64,000 nt of DNA from Trogon surrucura (lineage: Eukaryota > Chordata > Aves > Trogoniformes > Trogonidae), in NCBI GenBank assembly GCA_020746105.1, contig CM036628.1, forward strand, positions 21,657,191-21,721,190. Reading direction: 5' to 3'. A program made the translations under genes and the position numbers. Below the pieces are notes generated by a model, which saw only the letters and a list, made by a program, of their open reading frames with translations, made no database searches and was not told where the DNA came from. Below are positions 1-17,300 of this stretch, one piece after another. Position 1 is the first letter of the stretch, and the number at the start of each line of letters is the position of its first letter.

Positions 1-1618
1 TTACTTCAAGTCAGCTTTAACTTTAGATTTCTTAAGGTCAACCTTCAAATTTAATAAAGGGGAAAAAAATCTATAGCCTGCAATAGAAACGTGGACATGA
101 AAAGGGGATACTGAGTTAAAGTATTTATTCAGAGCTGTAGCTGTTGCCATCTCTGTGAAGGGAACTGTCGGTGTTGTTCACCGCTTCTAAGCAAGAGCCA
201 CCGGTGCGTTTGACACTGCTGTGCCCCACGAAGGCAAACGGGTGAGGTAGATACAGATGTCACCTGGATAGGATATAAACCTTTCTGCTCTGAAGCAACA
301 TTAATTGAAGGCAATAAGCAGAAATTCTATCCATGGGGACACTCCCTATGATTGTCTCTTATGGTGTCCCACAGAGCACTCGGGTTTGCCTCCAGCAGGC
401 AAATTAGATGGCCTGTCATTCTGATTTTAAAAAGTAATTTGTCTGTTCCTCCCTGCCAAGGAGATTTTTGTGTGGCCTGTCATGGAAAAGCCTCTTCAAC
501 TGACAGACTATTGTGTTGTAAAATCAGACACATGGTTTCTGCAGGAATCAGCCTGTTGGGTTTTTGGAGTTTTAGCACTTTTCATTTTCCTCTCACCTCT
601 GATAAGTGGCAGCTGCTCCTCATTGACAGCTCATTGCGGAGGGCAGCGTCCTCGTGATTTGGCATTGATGAACGAGGCACCATGAGCCAGTATGGGCTTG
701 TGGGAGAAATAAGCCTCATTACCAGGGCCAGAGGCATTAGCCAGCCCTTATCACTGGGGCAAAGGAAAAAAATACTGGGAGGGGGAAAGAAACATGGGGC
801 AAGAAGTACTTCTGCTGTGCTGTCTGGGGAGACATGCAGTCACCCCTGATGAAGGTGCAAGGTCTTGGCAATGAACAGCCTCTGCCCTACCTGCTTGGGA
901 CAGAAAGCTCATCAGGATGAGCCGAGGGATCCTTGGAGAGGTAGGCTCACGGGGGACACGTGGACATCCAGCTCCAGGGAGCAGCTGGGGAACATGTGCT
1001 GGCATCTGGGTAGGGATCGCTGCTGGGCACTGGTGGGACAGGGCAGTTTTGTGAGAAGCTTTGAAGCTTTAAACTGCAAGCTGAACAGAGCTGGGTGTGC
1101 TAAACCTGCCCTTGCCCTGCCAGTGTTCCTGCCTGGGCTTCGCCCACGGTCTGGGGCGATCAGCAACGCTCCCCTCCCCACAGCGGCGCGGGGGTTATGG
1201 CTCGAGGGGAGCGAGGTTGGCTCTGCGCTGGGTGAGAGGGCAGAGCTGCACGTCCTGACTCGAGGGAGAGGCTCTCCTTTGCCGCCCATGGCGGAAGGGA
1301 TCTGCTCATTTTCTTCCCCGCGCTAGTTCCAGGTGTGCCCTTTGCACCTGAGCCTCCTGGGCTTTTTCTCCCCTGTTCTTCCCCTGATCTGAGAGGCACC
1401 CAATCTGCTGAGCGATACCTCAGTGCGAGAGGACAGTCTCTGGCACCAACCTACCTGCATCCCCTGTTCCCACGGCTTGATCTGGATTTAACTGAGGCCA
1501 TCTCCATTTATTCCTTCAGCATGCTTTGGACAGCCCCTCGGTACTGTTTTCCACTTGAAGAGCTAACTGACGATATTTGTGTTCTGTTTCTCCTTCCTGA
1601 GCTAATTTTCTGACTCAT

Positions 1619-1861
1619 TGTGGGTTTTTTTCTGCTTGCTTTTTGTTAATCTAGTTGGCATTTTGTGGTTTCTTTGTTCATTATGCGATGGGGCTATATA
1701 AGGGGATTTGTCTCTGGAATTCAGGTATCTCCTGCGCTGTGTTCTCTGTTATCGTCTTCATCAGCAACTGTGCTGAAGGCAGTCAGATGCATTTGGCGTG
1801 AGCTAACCTTAATAAATCTGGGCTGTTAATCACTCAGACATGTCTCTGTTGGATCTTTGCA
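1619..1861 (+). mobile_element. LTR-like block (TATA box plus polyA signal)
   Basis: A TATA box (TATATAAG, 1695-1702) is followed about 110 bp later by an AATAAA signal at 1811-1816 and then a short T-rich stretch ending in TTTGCA. This compact promoter-plus-polyA layout is what a retroviral U3-R-U5 looks like, and no coding exon is nearby. The boundaries are guesses from a TG near 1619 and a CA near 1861. No internal retroviral genes are visible. The alternative is an unrelated promoter with a chance AATAAA. Confidence 0.35.
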
Positions 1862-2043
1862 TACTGATTTGTGTGTGCTCAAATATTTTCTCTGGGGTAG
1901 GCTTCTGGTAACTCAGTGCTTTAATAACCTGCCCTCCAAATTCACCCTCAGGGGGCTGCCTCCCAGCACTTTGCCTGCCCGGGACTGTTCCAGCTCTGCC
2001 ACAGAGAGAAGATGCCAAAGGCGTCGGGTGACTGTGCAGGAGC

Positions 2044-2073
2044 AGTACAAGGGCTCTCAGTACAAGGGCTCTC
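2044..2073. repeat. Perfect 15-bp tandem duplication
   Basis: The unit AGTACAAGGGCTCTC occurs twice head to tail with no mismatch. It is probably a recent slippage duplication and has no coding context. Confidence 0.9.
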
Positions 2074-3379
2074 TGGATGGCACAGGCTTCCGGGGGGACT
2101 CTGCTCCCACCCCATGCTCCCATCCAGCCCTCTGGCCTCGGGATTGCAGGGAGCAAACCACCCCTGCCCGGCCAGGGCAGGTCTCTGGGCAGGGACCCCC
2201 TGGCCCGGCCCTGCTGAGAATAGGGGTGGGAAACACACACTGAGGGTCCCCAATTTGCAACCTCTCTCTTGGTCTTATTGATCCTGGACACCGGGCTGCC
2301 TCCGGCGCCACTCAGGAAGCCGTTCCCTCTGGCAAGTTAATGAATGCTTAAGCATCTATTTATCTGCTGAGCTGGCTCAGCCCCTGACATGTTTCAGCAA
2401 AAGCAGATTCTTAGATTCTCTCTTCCAGCCCTTGGCCAGGTCCCTCCAAGTGCTGCAGCAAGCCTAGAGCCTGCCAGCCCACAGGGGTGTGATCTCTTGC
2501 CCCTCAGCCACTGTGCCTTGCCCAAATCAAACAACGTAGCTCAGTTTATCTGGTTTTTTTTTTTGTGTTGTGCATCCTGTCATTTGCCTGAATGCTGCTG
2601 GGAGCATGCTGCTGTGTTAGTCAGGGCATCCTCAAGTGATACAAGATGCTCGAGGCAATGGGCAGGGCGTGCAAGGCTTTGAATCTCGTTCAGGCATTGA
2701 TAATTGCCAGTCTAGATAGCTAAGCTCTTACGAAGATGCAATACAGTCAGCTCTTACATCATGCCCATTTAGGGGAGAAAAATTCAGCAATGAAGAGATG
2801 CTGCGATTGACAAACCCAAGGGGAACCAGCTAGGTCAGTTTTCACAGCAAGAGGTAGCTAACTACATGGATTAGCAGAAGATCAAGGGAGTACGAAGAGA
2901 GACCCATTTCTTTGGAATGAGGTCTTTGATTCCTCCAGAAAAACGTTATGCAGCTGCTTAAAGAAGGGAAGGAAAAAAATACTAAGAAACATTAAAGATA
3001 GACTCAACCCAATGTTAATAGCCACTAGATGTGACAAAGGCTCCCAGAACAGCTCTCCTGGGGAAGGGATGAGGGGCAGCTATGATGACAAGGTTTGGTT
3101 GCTGCTTCCCAGACAGTTGGCAGTTTCTGAGAAAACCAGCAGCCAGTCTGCAGCAGCATTCATGGGCAAACATCTCCTGAAATTACTGAAAATTTCTATC
3201 TACCCATCTTGCACTGTAAAACAGCCCTGGGGATGAGATTTCATCCCTGCCTTGGCCTGTACCCCAGAATTTACCAACAAAGTGGGAGACTCATTTTGGA
3301 ATTGCAGTGGGAGCCATAGCTTAATATTTCTCATGGAAGATCTTGGTGTTAGAGTGGTTGCCATGGTTATTTCACAGAA

Positions 3380-3516
3380 GCTCGAGATAGTCAAGGTCAG
3401 GCTGGACGGGGCTCTGAGCAACCTGATCTAGTTAAGGGTGTCCCTGCTTCCTGCAGGGTCTTGGGCCAGGTGACCTTTAAAGGTCCCTTCTGTCTCACCA
3501 GATTCTATGATTCCAT
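3380..3516 (+). mobile_element. CR1 LINE 3' end
   Basis: The stretch contains the signature words of a bird CR1 tail in order: a 'ggctggacggggctctgagc' segment, 'aacctgatctagtt', 'gtgacctttaaaggtccctt' and the terminal 'ttctatgattcc'. Only the 3' end is present, as is usual for 5'-truncated CR1 copies. It lies in sense orientation on the plus strand. Confidence 0.85.
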
Positions 3517-4137
3517 GTATTAAGGTTAGTCACTCAAAGTTGATGAGGAGTGAGGAACAGTGAAAAGGCAAACACACTTTCTTTTAATAATTAGAGGAGG
3601 TGATGCTCGTTAATTAGAGATGCTTTTAGCAGTCTGAGAAACTCACAACGATGTTTTGTAACCAGAAGGGCACCCTGCCCCGTGCAGAGAGGGCAGTGCC
3701 CACACCCAGGGGACATGCAAGGAGCTGTCAGTGTCCCGGGGGAAGAGCCTCCGGGATCGGGTGTTTCTCCACCCCTGCTGCCGCTCCCGGCGCTCCACTG
3801 TCGCCTTCTCCTCGTGCAGGTGTTGCTGCGTACACCCGAGTGCCGGCATGCGGCCGAGTGGGGTTAGATGGCCTGAAACTTTCCAGTTTCTTCTCACTGT
3901 GCAAATAGTGGGGGAGAAAGGAAATCAGTCTTTAATTTCCCCATCTTTGCTCTGCCTTTTCCGGGCCCAGGAAGGTGGTGGGGTACAGCCTCTTCCACCA
4001 GTGACCTGGGTCCCCTCACCTCCTCCCCAGGCAGAAGCTCAGCCCAGGCGATCGCCAGGGTCGACCAGGAGCATCCCTGACCCCCAGCAGCCGCAACTGC
4101 CCTTAAGCTAACAAAAACTGGTTTTCACTACTAGACA

Positions 4138-4252
4138 AACCCAGAGTCCTCAGCCGTTCCTCACAGGTCATGCCTTCCAGTCCTGTCACCAGCTCGGCTG
4201 TCCCCCTCTGGACATGTCCACTCTGGTCTTGGTGCAATTTTTAAGCAGGACA
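4138..4252 (-). mobile_element. CR1 LINE fragment, reverse orientation
   Basis: Words such as 'cctcagccgttcctcacagg', 'tcaccagctcggctg' and 'ccctctggacatgtcca' match the reverse complement of the region just upstream of the CR1 3' end. The copy is diverged and lacks the terminal octamer-like repeat. Confidence 0.65.
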
Positions 4253-4675
4253 GTATGATGGAGAAAGGGACGTCGCTGGTGAGGCCAGGAGCTCCTTCCA
4301 GTCCTTGCTCCCCAGTGCCCAGCACTGCTCCACACTACTTGCAAAACCACGTAGCAATTCTGGTTTCTTCCTGCCTTTAATATTGCTTTTTGCTGTCTTT
4401 TTTTTTTTTTTTTTCCCTCTCTCTCATGTATTAAATCTTTCCTTTGTTTTGGATTCTTTTTTTTTCCACCTGCCTCCCAAGAGTAGATAAATTAAAATGT
4501 ATTTTTTCCAGGACTGTAACCAAAACCTTCCCTCTTAGTCAGAGTCAATTCCGTTGTTTAAATGAAACTCTTTCACAGTAATTAGTAATTATCCAGAATT
4601 ATTTCATTCTTCAGTTAGTGAATGTTACAGCCCTGATGAAATATTTTGCGGTCTTTTGTTTAGTGCCGGTGTAGG

Positions 4676-4681
4676 TTTATT
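4676..4681 (-). terminator. Candidate polyA signal for GPR83
   Basis: TTTATT on the plus strand reads AATAAA on the minus strand. It lies about 640 bp beyond the GPR83 stop codon and is the first such hexamer I see in the 3' flank. Usage is inferred from position only. Confidence 0.35.
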
Positions 4682-5320
4682 TCCTGAATTAATATATTTA
4701 TACTCAAAACAAAATTAAATTCTCAATGGACTAAACTCCCCTACCTGAGTGTCAGCTGGGGCTGCCACTACCCGGCGCGCGTTCCCACTCCGCGGGGCTG
4801 GTCCTCAGCCGCTGGCTGGAGCCGTGGGGCAGAGCCGGGGCAGAAGGAGCGCGGGACAGAGGAGCGGCTCCATCTGAGGGGGAAATTGCTGTGGGCTGGC
4901 CCCTACCTCTCCTGGAGGAGGCTTTAGTATGAATTACCTGGTGAAACTCCATATGGATGGAGTCAACCTGGATGTTCCCTCACACCTGTCAGACCATTTC
5001 TGCTGCTCGGCAAAGTCCACGTCGCGGCAGGTGAAGTGGGACAGCGCGAGCAGCGATGGAGACCCCCAAAAGTGAAGCACCCTGCCTGTGGACCTCCATG
5101 TCCCCATACGTGGACCTGCCCCTTGGACCAGCTGCACCCTGGGCTCACAGGGAGGTGCCAGGAGCCTCTGCCCCCACCGTACTCGGAAATGAGATGCTGC
5201 TGCTACACGAGGCAGAAGTCAGCAGTAAGACACCGGGATGGTGTCAATTCTTGAGGCGAAACGGGGCGATGCCCTTCGATGTCCACAGAATCTGGCTAAA
5301 ACTCACCTCGGCCCTTCGGC

Positions 5321-10275
<4,955 letters not shown>

Positions 10276-11660
10276 TCACTCAGCTCGAGGCTGCTAGGAT
10301 CATGAATCCAGCTGACTTGGCAAGTCATCCATGACTTTCAGCTGCTTTGTCCTCTGGGAAGCTGGTGAAAGTGCACCTGCTGTTACAAGCACCTTCCAAT
10401 GGGAAGCTGGAGGGAGCCCCTGGGGTGCGATGGGTTCCCCGGGGACAGAGGTAGCACAGGGGAGCAGCTCCAGCAGGCACGTTGACAAGGAACTGGTTCG
10501 GGACCACGCACTCTCAACTCCTTCATATATCGAGAAAAGCAGTATCTGCGCAGGAGGGCCGGAAAGAAGAGCTAGTCATTACATGTAGCGAAGGCAGGAA
10601 AACTTCAGGCGAGGTGTGAATTTGTTTTAGTCCCATGTCAGCTTTTTCTTCTTTGTTTTCATCCAAGTCCATTTTTCCTCCAAGTTCCCCAGAAGGCTGT
10701 GTTGTTGATGCTCTCATGCTCTACTTCAAAACACACCATTATTTTCTGTCAAAATGTAAAGATGGAGCCACTTGGGAGATCATTCTTAAGAGCAGAGGTA
10801 GCTTTTGTCTGCATCTAGTGCCGGCAATTATCTCAAGGTGATTCAGAATCTGGAAATCACATCTGAAGTTGACTGCAGTCTATCTCCTCCTTTCTCCTCC
10901 AAACAACAACTGAATTCCACTTCCAGTGCTTCAGTTTCAGCAAGAGTTCCTGCAAAAGGCAAGGCTTAGCAATAGAGGCTTGCAGCTGGCAGAGGAGCCA
11001 CTTACTCCGTACACAGACAAAACACCACACAGAACTAGATACACAAGAACAACTGCCTAGAGACAAAAATCTCTGCTTCTTCACCTTAATCGATATATCC
11101 GCTTTTAGATACTTCTGGTGACTTTGGATTGCATTGATTTGTTGATGTCAGGCAGGACCTATTAACCGTGCACACCGGTATTTACAGATGTGCTAACATA
11201 TGGGAGAAGAAAGACATTGGGAAGCTCTGTCGGGTTCTCTGGGAGGGTGGCAGGTTTTTTTGGTTCGTGCCGTTCCGAGCAAGCCCCGTGGCTGCGAGCA
11301 CAGATGGATGGAGAGATGGCTAAGCAGAGCTTTCAGAGAGCTGAAAGGCTCCTGCTGCCTTCCCCCGCTGCAAACTGGTGGGCGATGGGGAGCAGGTACC
11401 CACCCGCCTGTAGTGCTGGGACCTGAATCATTGGCCCTGAACTAAAGTTGACCTATAGATGAACCTCACAACACCACACTATATAGTATTAATCGCATGT
11501 GTATTGTATTGATAATCCATCTTAACATATATATTTATATTCCAATGCCAATCTGTAAAAGCTTTACTGTAAGACTAAATGTGCAGTGGGAACCAGCAGG
11601 GTGATCCTTCTTTAGCTAAAGGGCAGGTGCAAGGCTGGGAAACTGGCTGCCTCTCACTTT

Positions 11661-12180
11661 GTTAGAAGCACGTTACAAGACCGTGAGACCAGAAGCCTGG
11701 CTTTGGTGGGAGATACGTGATTAAGGACCAAATCAGATCAGGAGACTCCCTTGTATTCTTCCTTTAGCCCTGGCCAGGCTGTGGGAGGAATCCAATGGAG
11801 TGAACAACACCAGATGTTCCCACATTTCAAGTTCTGTAAGGTTGTTTGTTTAATAGTATAAAAGCTGGACCCTCTTGCAGAGACGTTGGAGACCTCCCCT
11901 ACGAGTGGACGTGCTGCGTAGGACGTCCCAGTTGCCGGGACAGTTCTCCAGGATCCTCGCTGCAACAGGGGCTCCCCAGCGACTTCGGGTCTGGATGATG
12001 ATCTTAGGGCGATTGGTGATGGATCTTTCTTAACAGCTTTTGCTAATCCCGCATAGTAATGATTAGGTGCATTATCCTGCTTGTTCTCCTTGCTGCTTAA
12101 AACTAGAGTATAATCAGCTTGCATTGCCTTATCACTGTAATACTTTGAAATAGACAGTAAGATAAGCTGACCCTTCTGTT
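11661..12180 (+). mobile_element. Solo LTR of an avian endogenous retrovirus
   Basis: A TATA box (TATAAAAG, 11857-11864) is followed by a GC-rich leader with the phrases 'ggggctccccagcgacttcg' and 'gggcgattggtgatggatct', which I recognise as typical of avian ERV LTRs downstream of their TATA box. No gag, pol or env reading frame flanks it, so it is most likely a solo LTR. I cannot fix the ends; a TG near 11661 and the region near 12180 are the best estimates. Confidence 0.6.
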
Positions 12181-12769
12181 GGTGCCCGTGTCCTTTCCTG
12201 CAGGAAACCCCCCTCCCTGGAGCAATTAGCAAAACACTGCCCCACAGCAGCACACCTCAGGAACAGCCGCAGCTGCCCAGCGCCAGCGAGGGCCAGAGAC
12301 CACTGGTGGAAGTCAGGCCCCAGGCACTGAGCATGCTGGTACCCCTGTGGTCCCATACCCAATATGATCCACTCTGGCTTGTCGGCTCGCTCTGGGGAGT
12401 GCCAGGAAAACTGGAGGACTGACAAGAAAATGCCTGTCAAGAGCAAGCAGATGTTAGAGCAGCTTGGTGCAGTACAAGGAGGGAGGAATCGTTCAGATAA
12501 TGGAGAAAAGAGCAAATCTTCTAAAGAGGCTATGGCTGTTTCCTGGGCAAATTTACAAGTGAAAGAAACCTGTGCAGGACAGAGAGCGTGACAAATGCTT
12601 CCAGTTTCTGCTAGAGCAAAGCAGCTCTCATGCAGCAGGTCCTTGTGCAATCAAATCAAAGAGCTGAACCATCTGAAAACTAAACAAACATTCCTTTAAG
12701 CCGAATTGGTCTCCTAACCTGACCCACAGCACAGCTAAACCTCATTCTTTCCAAGGAAAGCTTGAGGAA

Positions 12770-12880
12770 CAAGTCACAGAACCATAGAGTATCTCAAGTT
12801 TGCAGGGCCCACAGGAGTCATCAAGTCCAACCCCGTGCTCCTTGCAGGACTCCCTGACATGTGACTGAGAGCATCATCCT
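12770..12880 (-). mobile_element. CR1 LINE 3' end, reverse orientation
   Basis: The start, 'cacagaaccatagag', followed by 'tcatcaagtccaacccc', is the reverse complement of a CR1 terminus ('gggttggacttgatga...ctatggttctgtg'). It is a short, diverged copy. Confidence 0.65.
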
Positions 12881-13179
12881 TCAACTTGCCCACTTCCCTA
12901 GGGAGCCCAAGGAGAAAGGGAGAGCTTAAGGTGAGGAACTTGACTTTCTAACAGAGAATTTCTCCCCAGGTCCTTCTATACTCAGCAAAACGTGACTTTC
13001 AGTAACTGCTGAAGCCCTCGGCATTGGCTGCTGCCTTGGATGAGACCACAGGTGCAGCAGACAGGACTCTGCTGAGGAAAGGTGCGTTTGGATGCACGTT
13101 ATCCTCATGGATTGAAATATTGTGGTTTCATGCACTAAGAGAACCCACCTTTCAGGTTTTGGAACTTTATATAACCTGA

Positions 13180-13912
13180 GGGGCAGACGAGGGAGAGCCT
13201 GCCCCAGCACAGCAGCCCCCCGCCCCTCCAGCCCCTGGCTCGGGCGGGCTGAACGCTCCAGCAGCGACCCCCTGTCCTGGCGCAGGGACGCCAACCTTCC
13301 CCTCCGAGAAATGTCGCGCCAGCTTTCCCCGAGAGCGTGCCCGCGGCGTGGGGCTCCTGAGCACCACCACCGCTCGCTCTCCGAGCCGGGCAAAGCTCCA
13401 CGCGCGGGTGCCCGCGCTGCAGGCGCCAAGTGCCACCGCCCCCCGCAAACACCCGCACTTACCCCCGCAACCGCTCCCGCTGCCGGTCCCGCCGGGCAGC
13501 GGCGGCCTCTCCGCGTCCCGGTACCGCACCCCCCCCCGCCCCGCCCCGCCCCGCCCCGCCCGTGCAGCCGGCGGGTGCGGATCCGCCAATCCGGTGGCGG
13601 GGCGGGGCTCGGGGCGGGGTCACTGCTCCATTCATACACCAAAAGAAAATCCAAGAACCGGCGCCGTGCGCGCCCGCTGAGCCCCCCCGCCGGGCTCCCC
13701 CTGCGGGAGCGGCCGCGGCACCGGGCAGGGGGTCCCGGGCAGCGGGCTCGCCCGGTTCCGCAGCTCTTGGACGCGGCTTTGCCTGTGGGCGCAGCCCCCC
13801 CGCCATACAGGCAGCCCCCGGGACCGCGGCTTGTGCCCAGGCTCGCACGGGCGGGGCCGGAAAGCGACACCCGGGGTGGGGGCTCTCCCCACTTATCTCT
13901 GCGCCGCACGTT
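13180..13912. promoter_or_regulatory. CpG island, candidate GPR83 promoter/first exon
   Basis: About 730 bp are very rich in C, G and CpG, unlike the flanks. A CCAAT box lies at 13586-13590 and GC boxes at 13597-13607 and 13611-13619. On the minus strand a strong splice donor (G|GTAAGT, plus-strand 13457-13462) could join a first exon ending at 13463 to the GPR83 acceptor at 10228, leaving a 3235-bp intron. The frame stays open across that junction, but no signal-peptide start is evident, so the exon may be untranslated. The order CCAAT, GC boxes and AT-rich motif also fits rightward transcription, so the island could be bidirectional. Confidence 0.65.
13529..13560. repeat. (CCCCG)n simple repeat
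   Basis: A C-run is followed by five CCCCG-type units inside the CpG island. The minus strand is GGGGC-rich, a type of sequence that can form G-quadruplexes and is easily mis-assembled. Confidence 0.85.
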
Positions 13913-13959
13913 TGATGCGGAGAAGGTGGTCCAGGGCCTGGGAAAGGCTGAGATCTGGG

Positions 13960-14336
13960 TTCACACAGCCTTGAGGAAAGAAGGCTTAGGGGAGACCTCA
14001 TCACCCTGTTCCAGTATCTAAAGGGCAGCTACAAAGAAGATGGATATTCCTTTTTTCACAGGGAGTCACACAGAAAAGATGTGGGGTAGCATGTAAAAGT
14101 TACTCCTGGGGAGATTCCAATTGGACACGAGAGGAAAAAGATCCCCAATGAGAAAAACCAGCCATTGAAATGATCTCCCCAGGGAAGCAGTGGAGTCCCA
14201 AACACTGGGTGCTTGTAAGATTCAGCTGGACAAGGTGCTGGACCATCTCGTCCAGACCATGTGATTGATGGGAAAGGTTGGACCAGATGATCCCTGAGGT
14301 CTCTTTCAGCCTGGAATTCTATGATTCCATGACATA
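13960..14336 (+). mobile_element. CR1 LINE 3' portion
   Basis: A long CR1 3' segment runs in order: 'ggcttaggggagacctcatc', 'tatctaaagggcagctacaa', 'gggaagcagtggagtc', 'ggttggaccagatgatccct' and the terminal 'ttctatgattcc'. It abuts the CpG island and is the most complete CR1 copy in the window. Confidence 0.85.
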
Positions 14337-17300
14337 TTTGATAGGCATAAAAAGTGAGGTCAAGACAAAGACAGAAGTTAGAGAACAGCATAGAGAACTT
14401 TGTGAGAACGACAACTCATGTGTTCCTCTAGGGCTGCTTACAGGTTTCATATTATTCCTTAATTTTCAAAGTATAAGAAAGAGTAGATAGGATACTTGAT
14501 GTATGTAGTGAAAATTGTCACTGTTCCTTCTGAAGACGAGCCGTTCATAAGTTCTTGTGAGAAAGGAGTAAGACTTTCATTCTTCTAAGAGAGTTGGCTG
14601 GTCTCAAAAGTAATTAACAGGAGCTAGAATAATACCTTGTTTTATTCTTCTGTGTAGCTTGCCAGAACACATACGTGCGGTGCTGAGGATGAAAGCCTGA
14701 TCTCCCCCTGCCACGTTAATTCCCAGAGCAGCTGGAATGGTTAGTGCCTGTGCCACCTTTCTGAAAGGGGATTGTTGAAAAGCCTTGATGGGAAGCCCAA
14801 CAAGCTCAGCAGAGACCTTTGTTTTGACTTCTCTGGGCTCTGGATCAAGTCCTCGGGCAGGGACGGGCAGAGCCGTGGTGCCACAGGGCTGGACTCTGGC
14901 AACGTAAATAACGGAAAAAAAAAATAAAAGCCTCCTAAAACTCTGTAAGCCTGAATTTCTGAAATGAGGCTCTTCGTGGATTTTCAGCACTGAGGGATTG
15001 TTCTTAGATAAGCGTTTTTCCCACGTCTGGATTCCTCTTGATAGATGCTGATACAGAAATGTGAAAAAAAAAAAAAAAAAGACAGTTTAGGTTTCAGACA
15101 AAGATTTTAGATAACATATTTTTAAACTAGATATTGGCGTCTTTCTCATTTACCTGCTGTGTGTCATTCACAGCTTTTTAAAGTAAAATGGAAGAAAGTT
15201 TTGTTTCTGCCCCCGTCAGTCACCTCTGTGATCTGACCCAAGGCTCCTTTCCCACTCTCCATTTCTTGCCCAGCACCACCACAGCCGTGCCACGCCAGCT
15301 GGCTCTCAGGCCATGCACCGTCTAATTATTGCTAATCACAATTAATACCGCACCTAAAATTGTTACACACAAGCTTGCTATCCCCCAGCATTAAGTTTAC
15401 GTTCTCCGCATGCTGTTAGGGCAAGCAGTGGGTGCCCCCAGCTCTTCTCTGTGAAGACGGAGTAGTCTCCGCTAGCTGTTGGTGTCAAGAATTAAAATCC
15501 AGCAATCCAGAAGCATCATCAAGCTCAGTCCCCTGGCCCTGGGAAGCTGAGTTGGTGCTGGGAAGAGGTGGCTCAGTGCGTGCCCTTTGCCTGCGCTGCC
15601 CAAAGCCGGAGGCGCTGGCAGCCATGGAGCCATGTGCGGGGCTGGAACCATCCCTCCTTCTGCTCCCAGCCGCTTGCCGAGTCCTGCCAGGATCCACTCC
15701 TCCTGGCTCCAGTGCACACCTTCGTCTCCAGCCGCATTTGTAAGACCTGTTAAGGCAAGTAAACAGTGATGATTTTAATTTTTTTTCTATTTCCCCCCTC
15801 GCCTCCAGTTTGAGTGTATTTGCCATGAAGTGGACTGAGCATCCCAGCTCGCACTGCATCAGCCAGAGGCTTCTTGGGAAAGCAGTGAAGATCTTCCTAG
15901 TAAACAGGAGAAAAAGAGAGCCTAGATAGAGATAAGAATTCCTTCTGAGGGAGGAAAAATATGTATATTTGATGTGTGTTTCCAGAGAGCATGTTCTTTG
16001 CTCAGAATTCTGTATTTATTGTTTCCCAGGGTCTCAAAGCTGTTCCAGTCAAGGCTGTGGCAGAACTCCAGTTGCTTTCAGCAGAAGCCAAATGAAGCCT
16101 TGCATTTACAATATGGAGTTTCTTGCCTGCAGGTTGTAGAAATGACACACTTTACATTTATTATCATTACAACACGATGATCTGGCAGGCTTCTGCTTAT
16201 TTTTTTTCCCCTGAAGTCATTCTCGTCATGACTAAGTTTCCCATATATCTGAAGAGTCATTTCATTATCCTCTCTCAGTTTTCTTGCCTGGCACATAGTA
16301 CTACTGGCTTTGTAACTACAAGTATATTCGAAGAGGAAAGCTATGAATTTAATCAAGTTACCAGGAAAATCCCAGGCATGCCGTCTTTCTGCAGGTGCAA
16401 ATTATTTAATTACACCTATGTGCTAGAACCTCTTGAGACACTCTGGCACGCACTGGTTGAAGAACTAGGACTTGATTCATCACAACGGCTGCACCAGCCT
16501 TCCTTTGCACAGCAGCAATTGTTATCAACCCTCCCAACCAGGGACAGACACTCTTCGTCTGCTGCTGGTCCTGCTGTTGCCTGCTCATGCCTTATCCCTC
16601 GCGTGGTTTCTGGAGTGAGGACAGGCAACAAGCTGGTTGCTCGCTACTCCTGGCCCTGCGCACAGCCTCCCGCCGGTCCCCGTGGGTGGGCACCCATCAG
16701 GGAGAGGCAGCAAAGCATCACCCGCGGATCCCGGCAGCTTTGATCTGCCGCTGCAGCCGACACTCGTGCCTGTGCCTTGTTGAAGGAAACATCTCGGTTT
16801 GCAACCTGAAATCCAAGCAGAGACTCCAAGTCATGGTCAGCCAGGTTCCCCAAAAGCACGGTTAAAAATGTTTGATGGAAATCAAGCTTGTTTGAAAGGA
16901 TTCACAGCAATGGAATGAGCCTTTCCTTTGCTTTAGGGCTCCCAAGAGGCGATGCTTTGACTGACGTTGACACTGTTGCACTTTGGCCTTTGCTCTGCAC
17001 CAGCCTCCTTCTGCCCCACGACAGAGCTGCCAGCCCTCTGTTGTCCATCTCATTACACAAGCACATAATTTACATTTGTCTGCTTTTTTTTTTTCACCTA
17101 TTGGAAAACATTTAAGAGCAGGAATGACTGTGTTGTGGAATAAAATTGCCTAGGGATTTCTGCCTGTTTTTCTTGGGCAAAACTCTGCGGAGAATTTGCA
17201 GACTGGAGCTGTTAAAGACAGTCAGTATCTTTCCTTCATGTGTCTTGCTTTTAAATGTCAGAAGGTCCTTTTGTTTCCTGGAGGGCTAGATGCCCTCTGC

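Larger units (their letters stand above)
1..4675. other. Non-coding flank downstream of GPR83
   Basis: No reading frame here resembles a known protein, and the open frames are short. The block holds an LTR-like TATA/polyA arrangement, a 15-bp tandem duplication, two CR1 fragments (all listed separately), a run of 17 T at 4398-4414 and AT-rich DNA at about 4500-4730. A tandem of TAATTA-type homeodomain motifs lies near 4578-4592. Since GPR83 is transcribed leftwards, this is its 3' flank. Confidence 0.6.

Noticed and set aside
11738-12253. 171-codon minus-strand frame
   Set aside because: It lies across the LTR-like element on the opposite strand and has no retroviral or other protein motif.
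12926-13909. Overlapping long frames on both strands through the CpG island
   Set aside because: GC-rich DNA has few stop codons; the products are Arg/Pro/Gly/Ala-rich with no domain or signal peptide.
16123-16743. 206-codon plus-strand frame
   Set aside because: No motif, no splice or promoter context, and the length is within chance for a window of this size.
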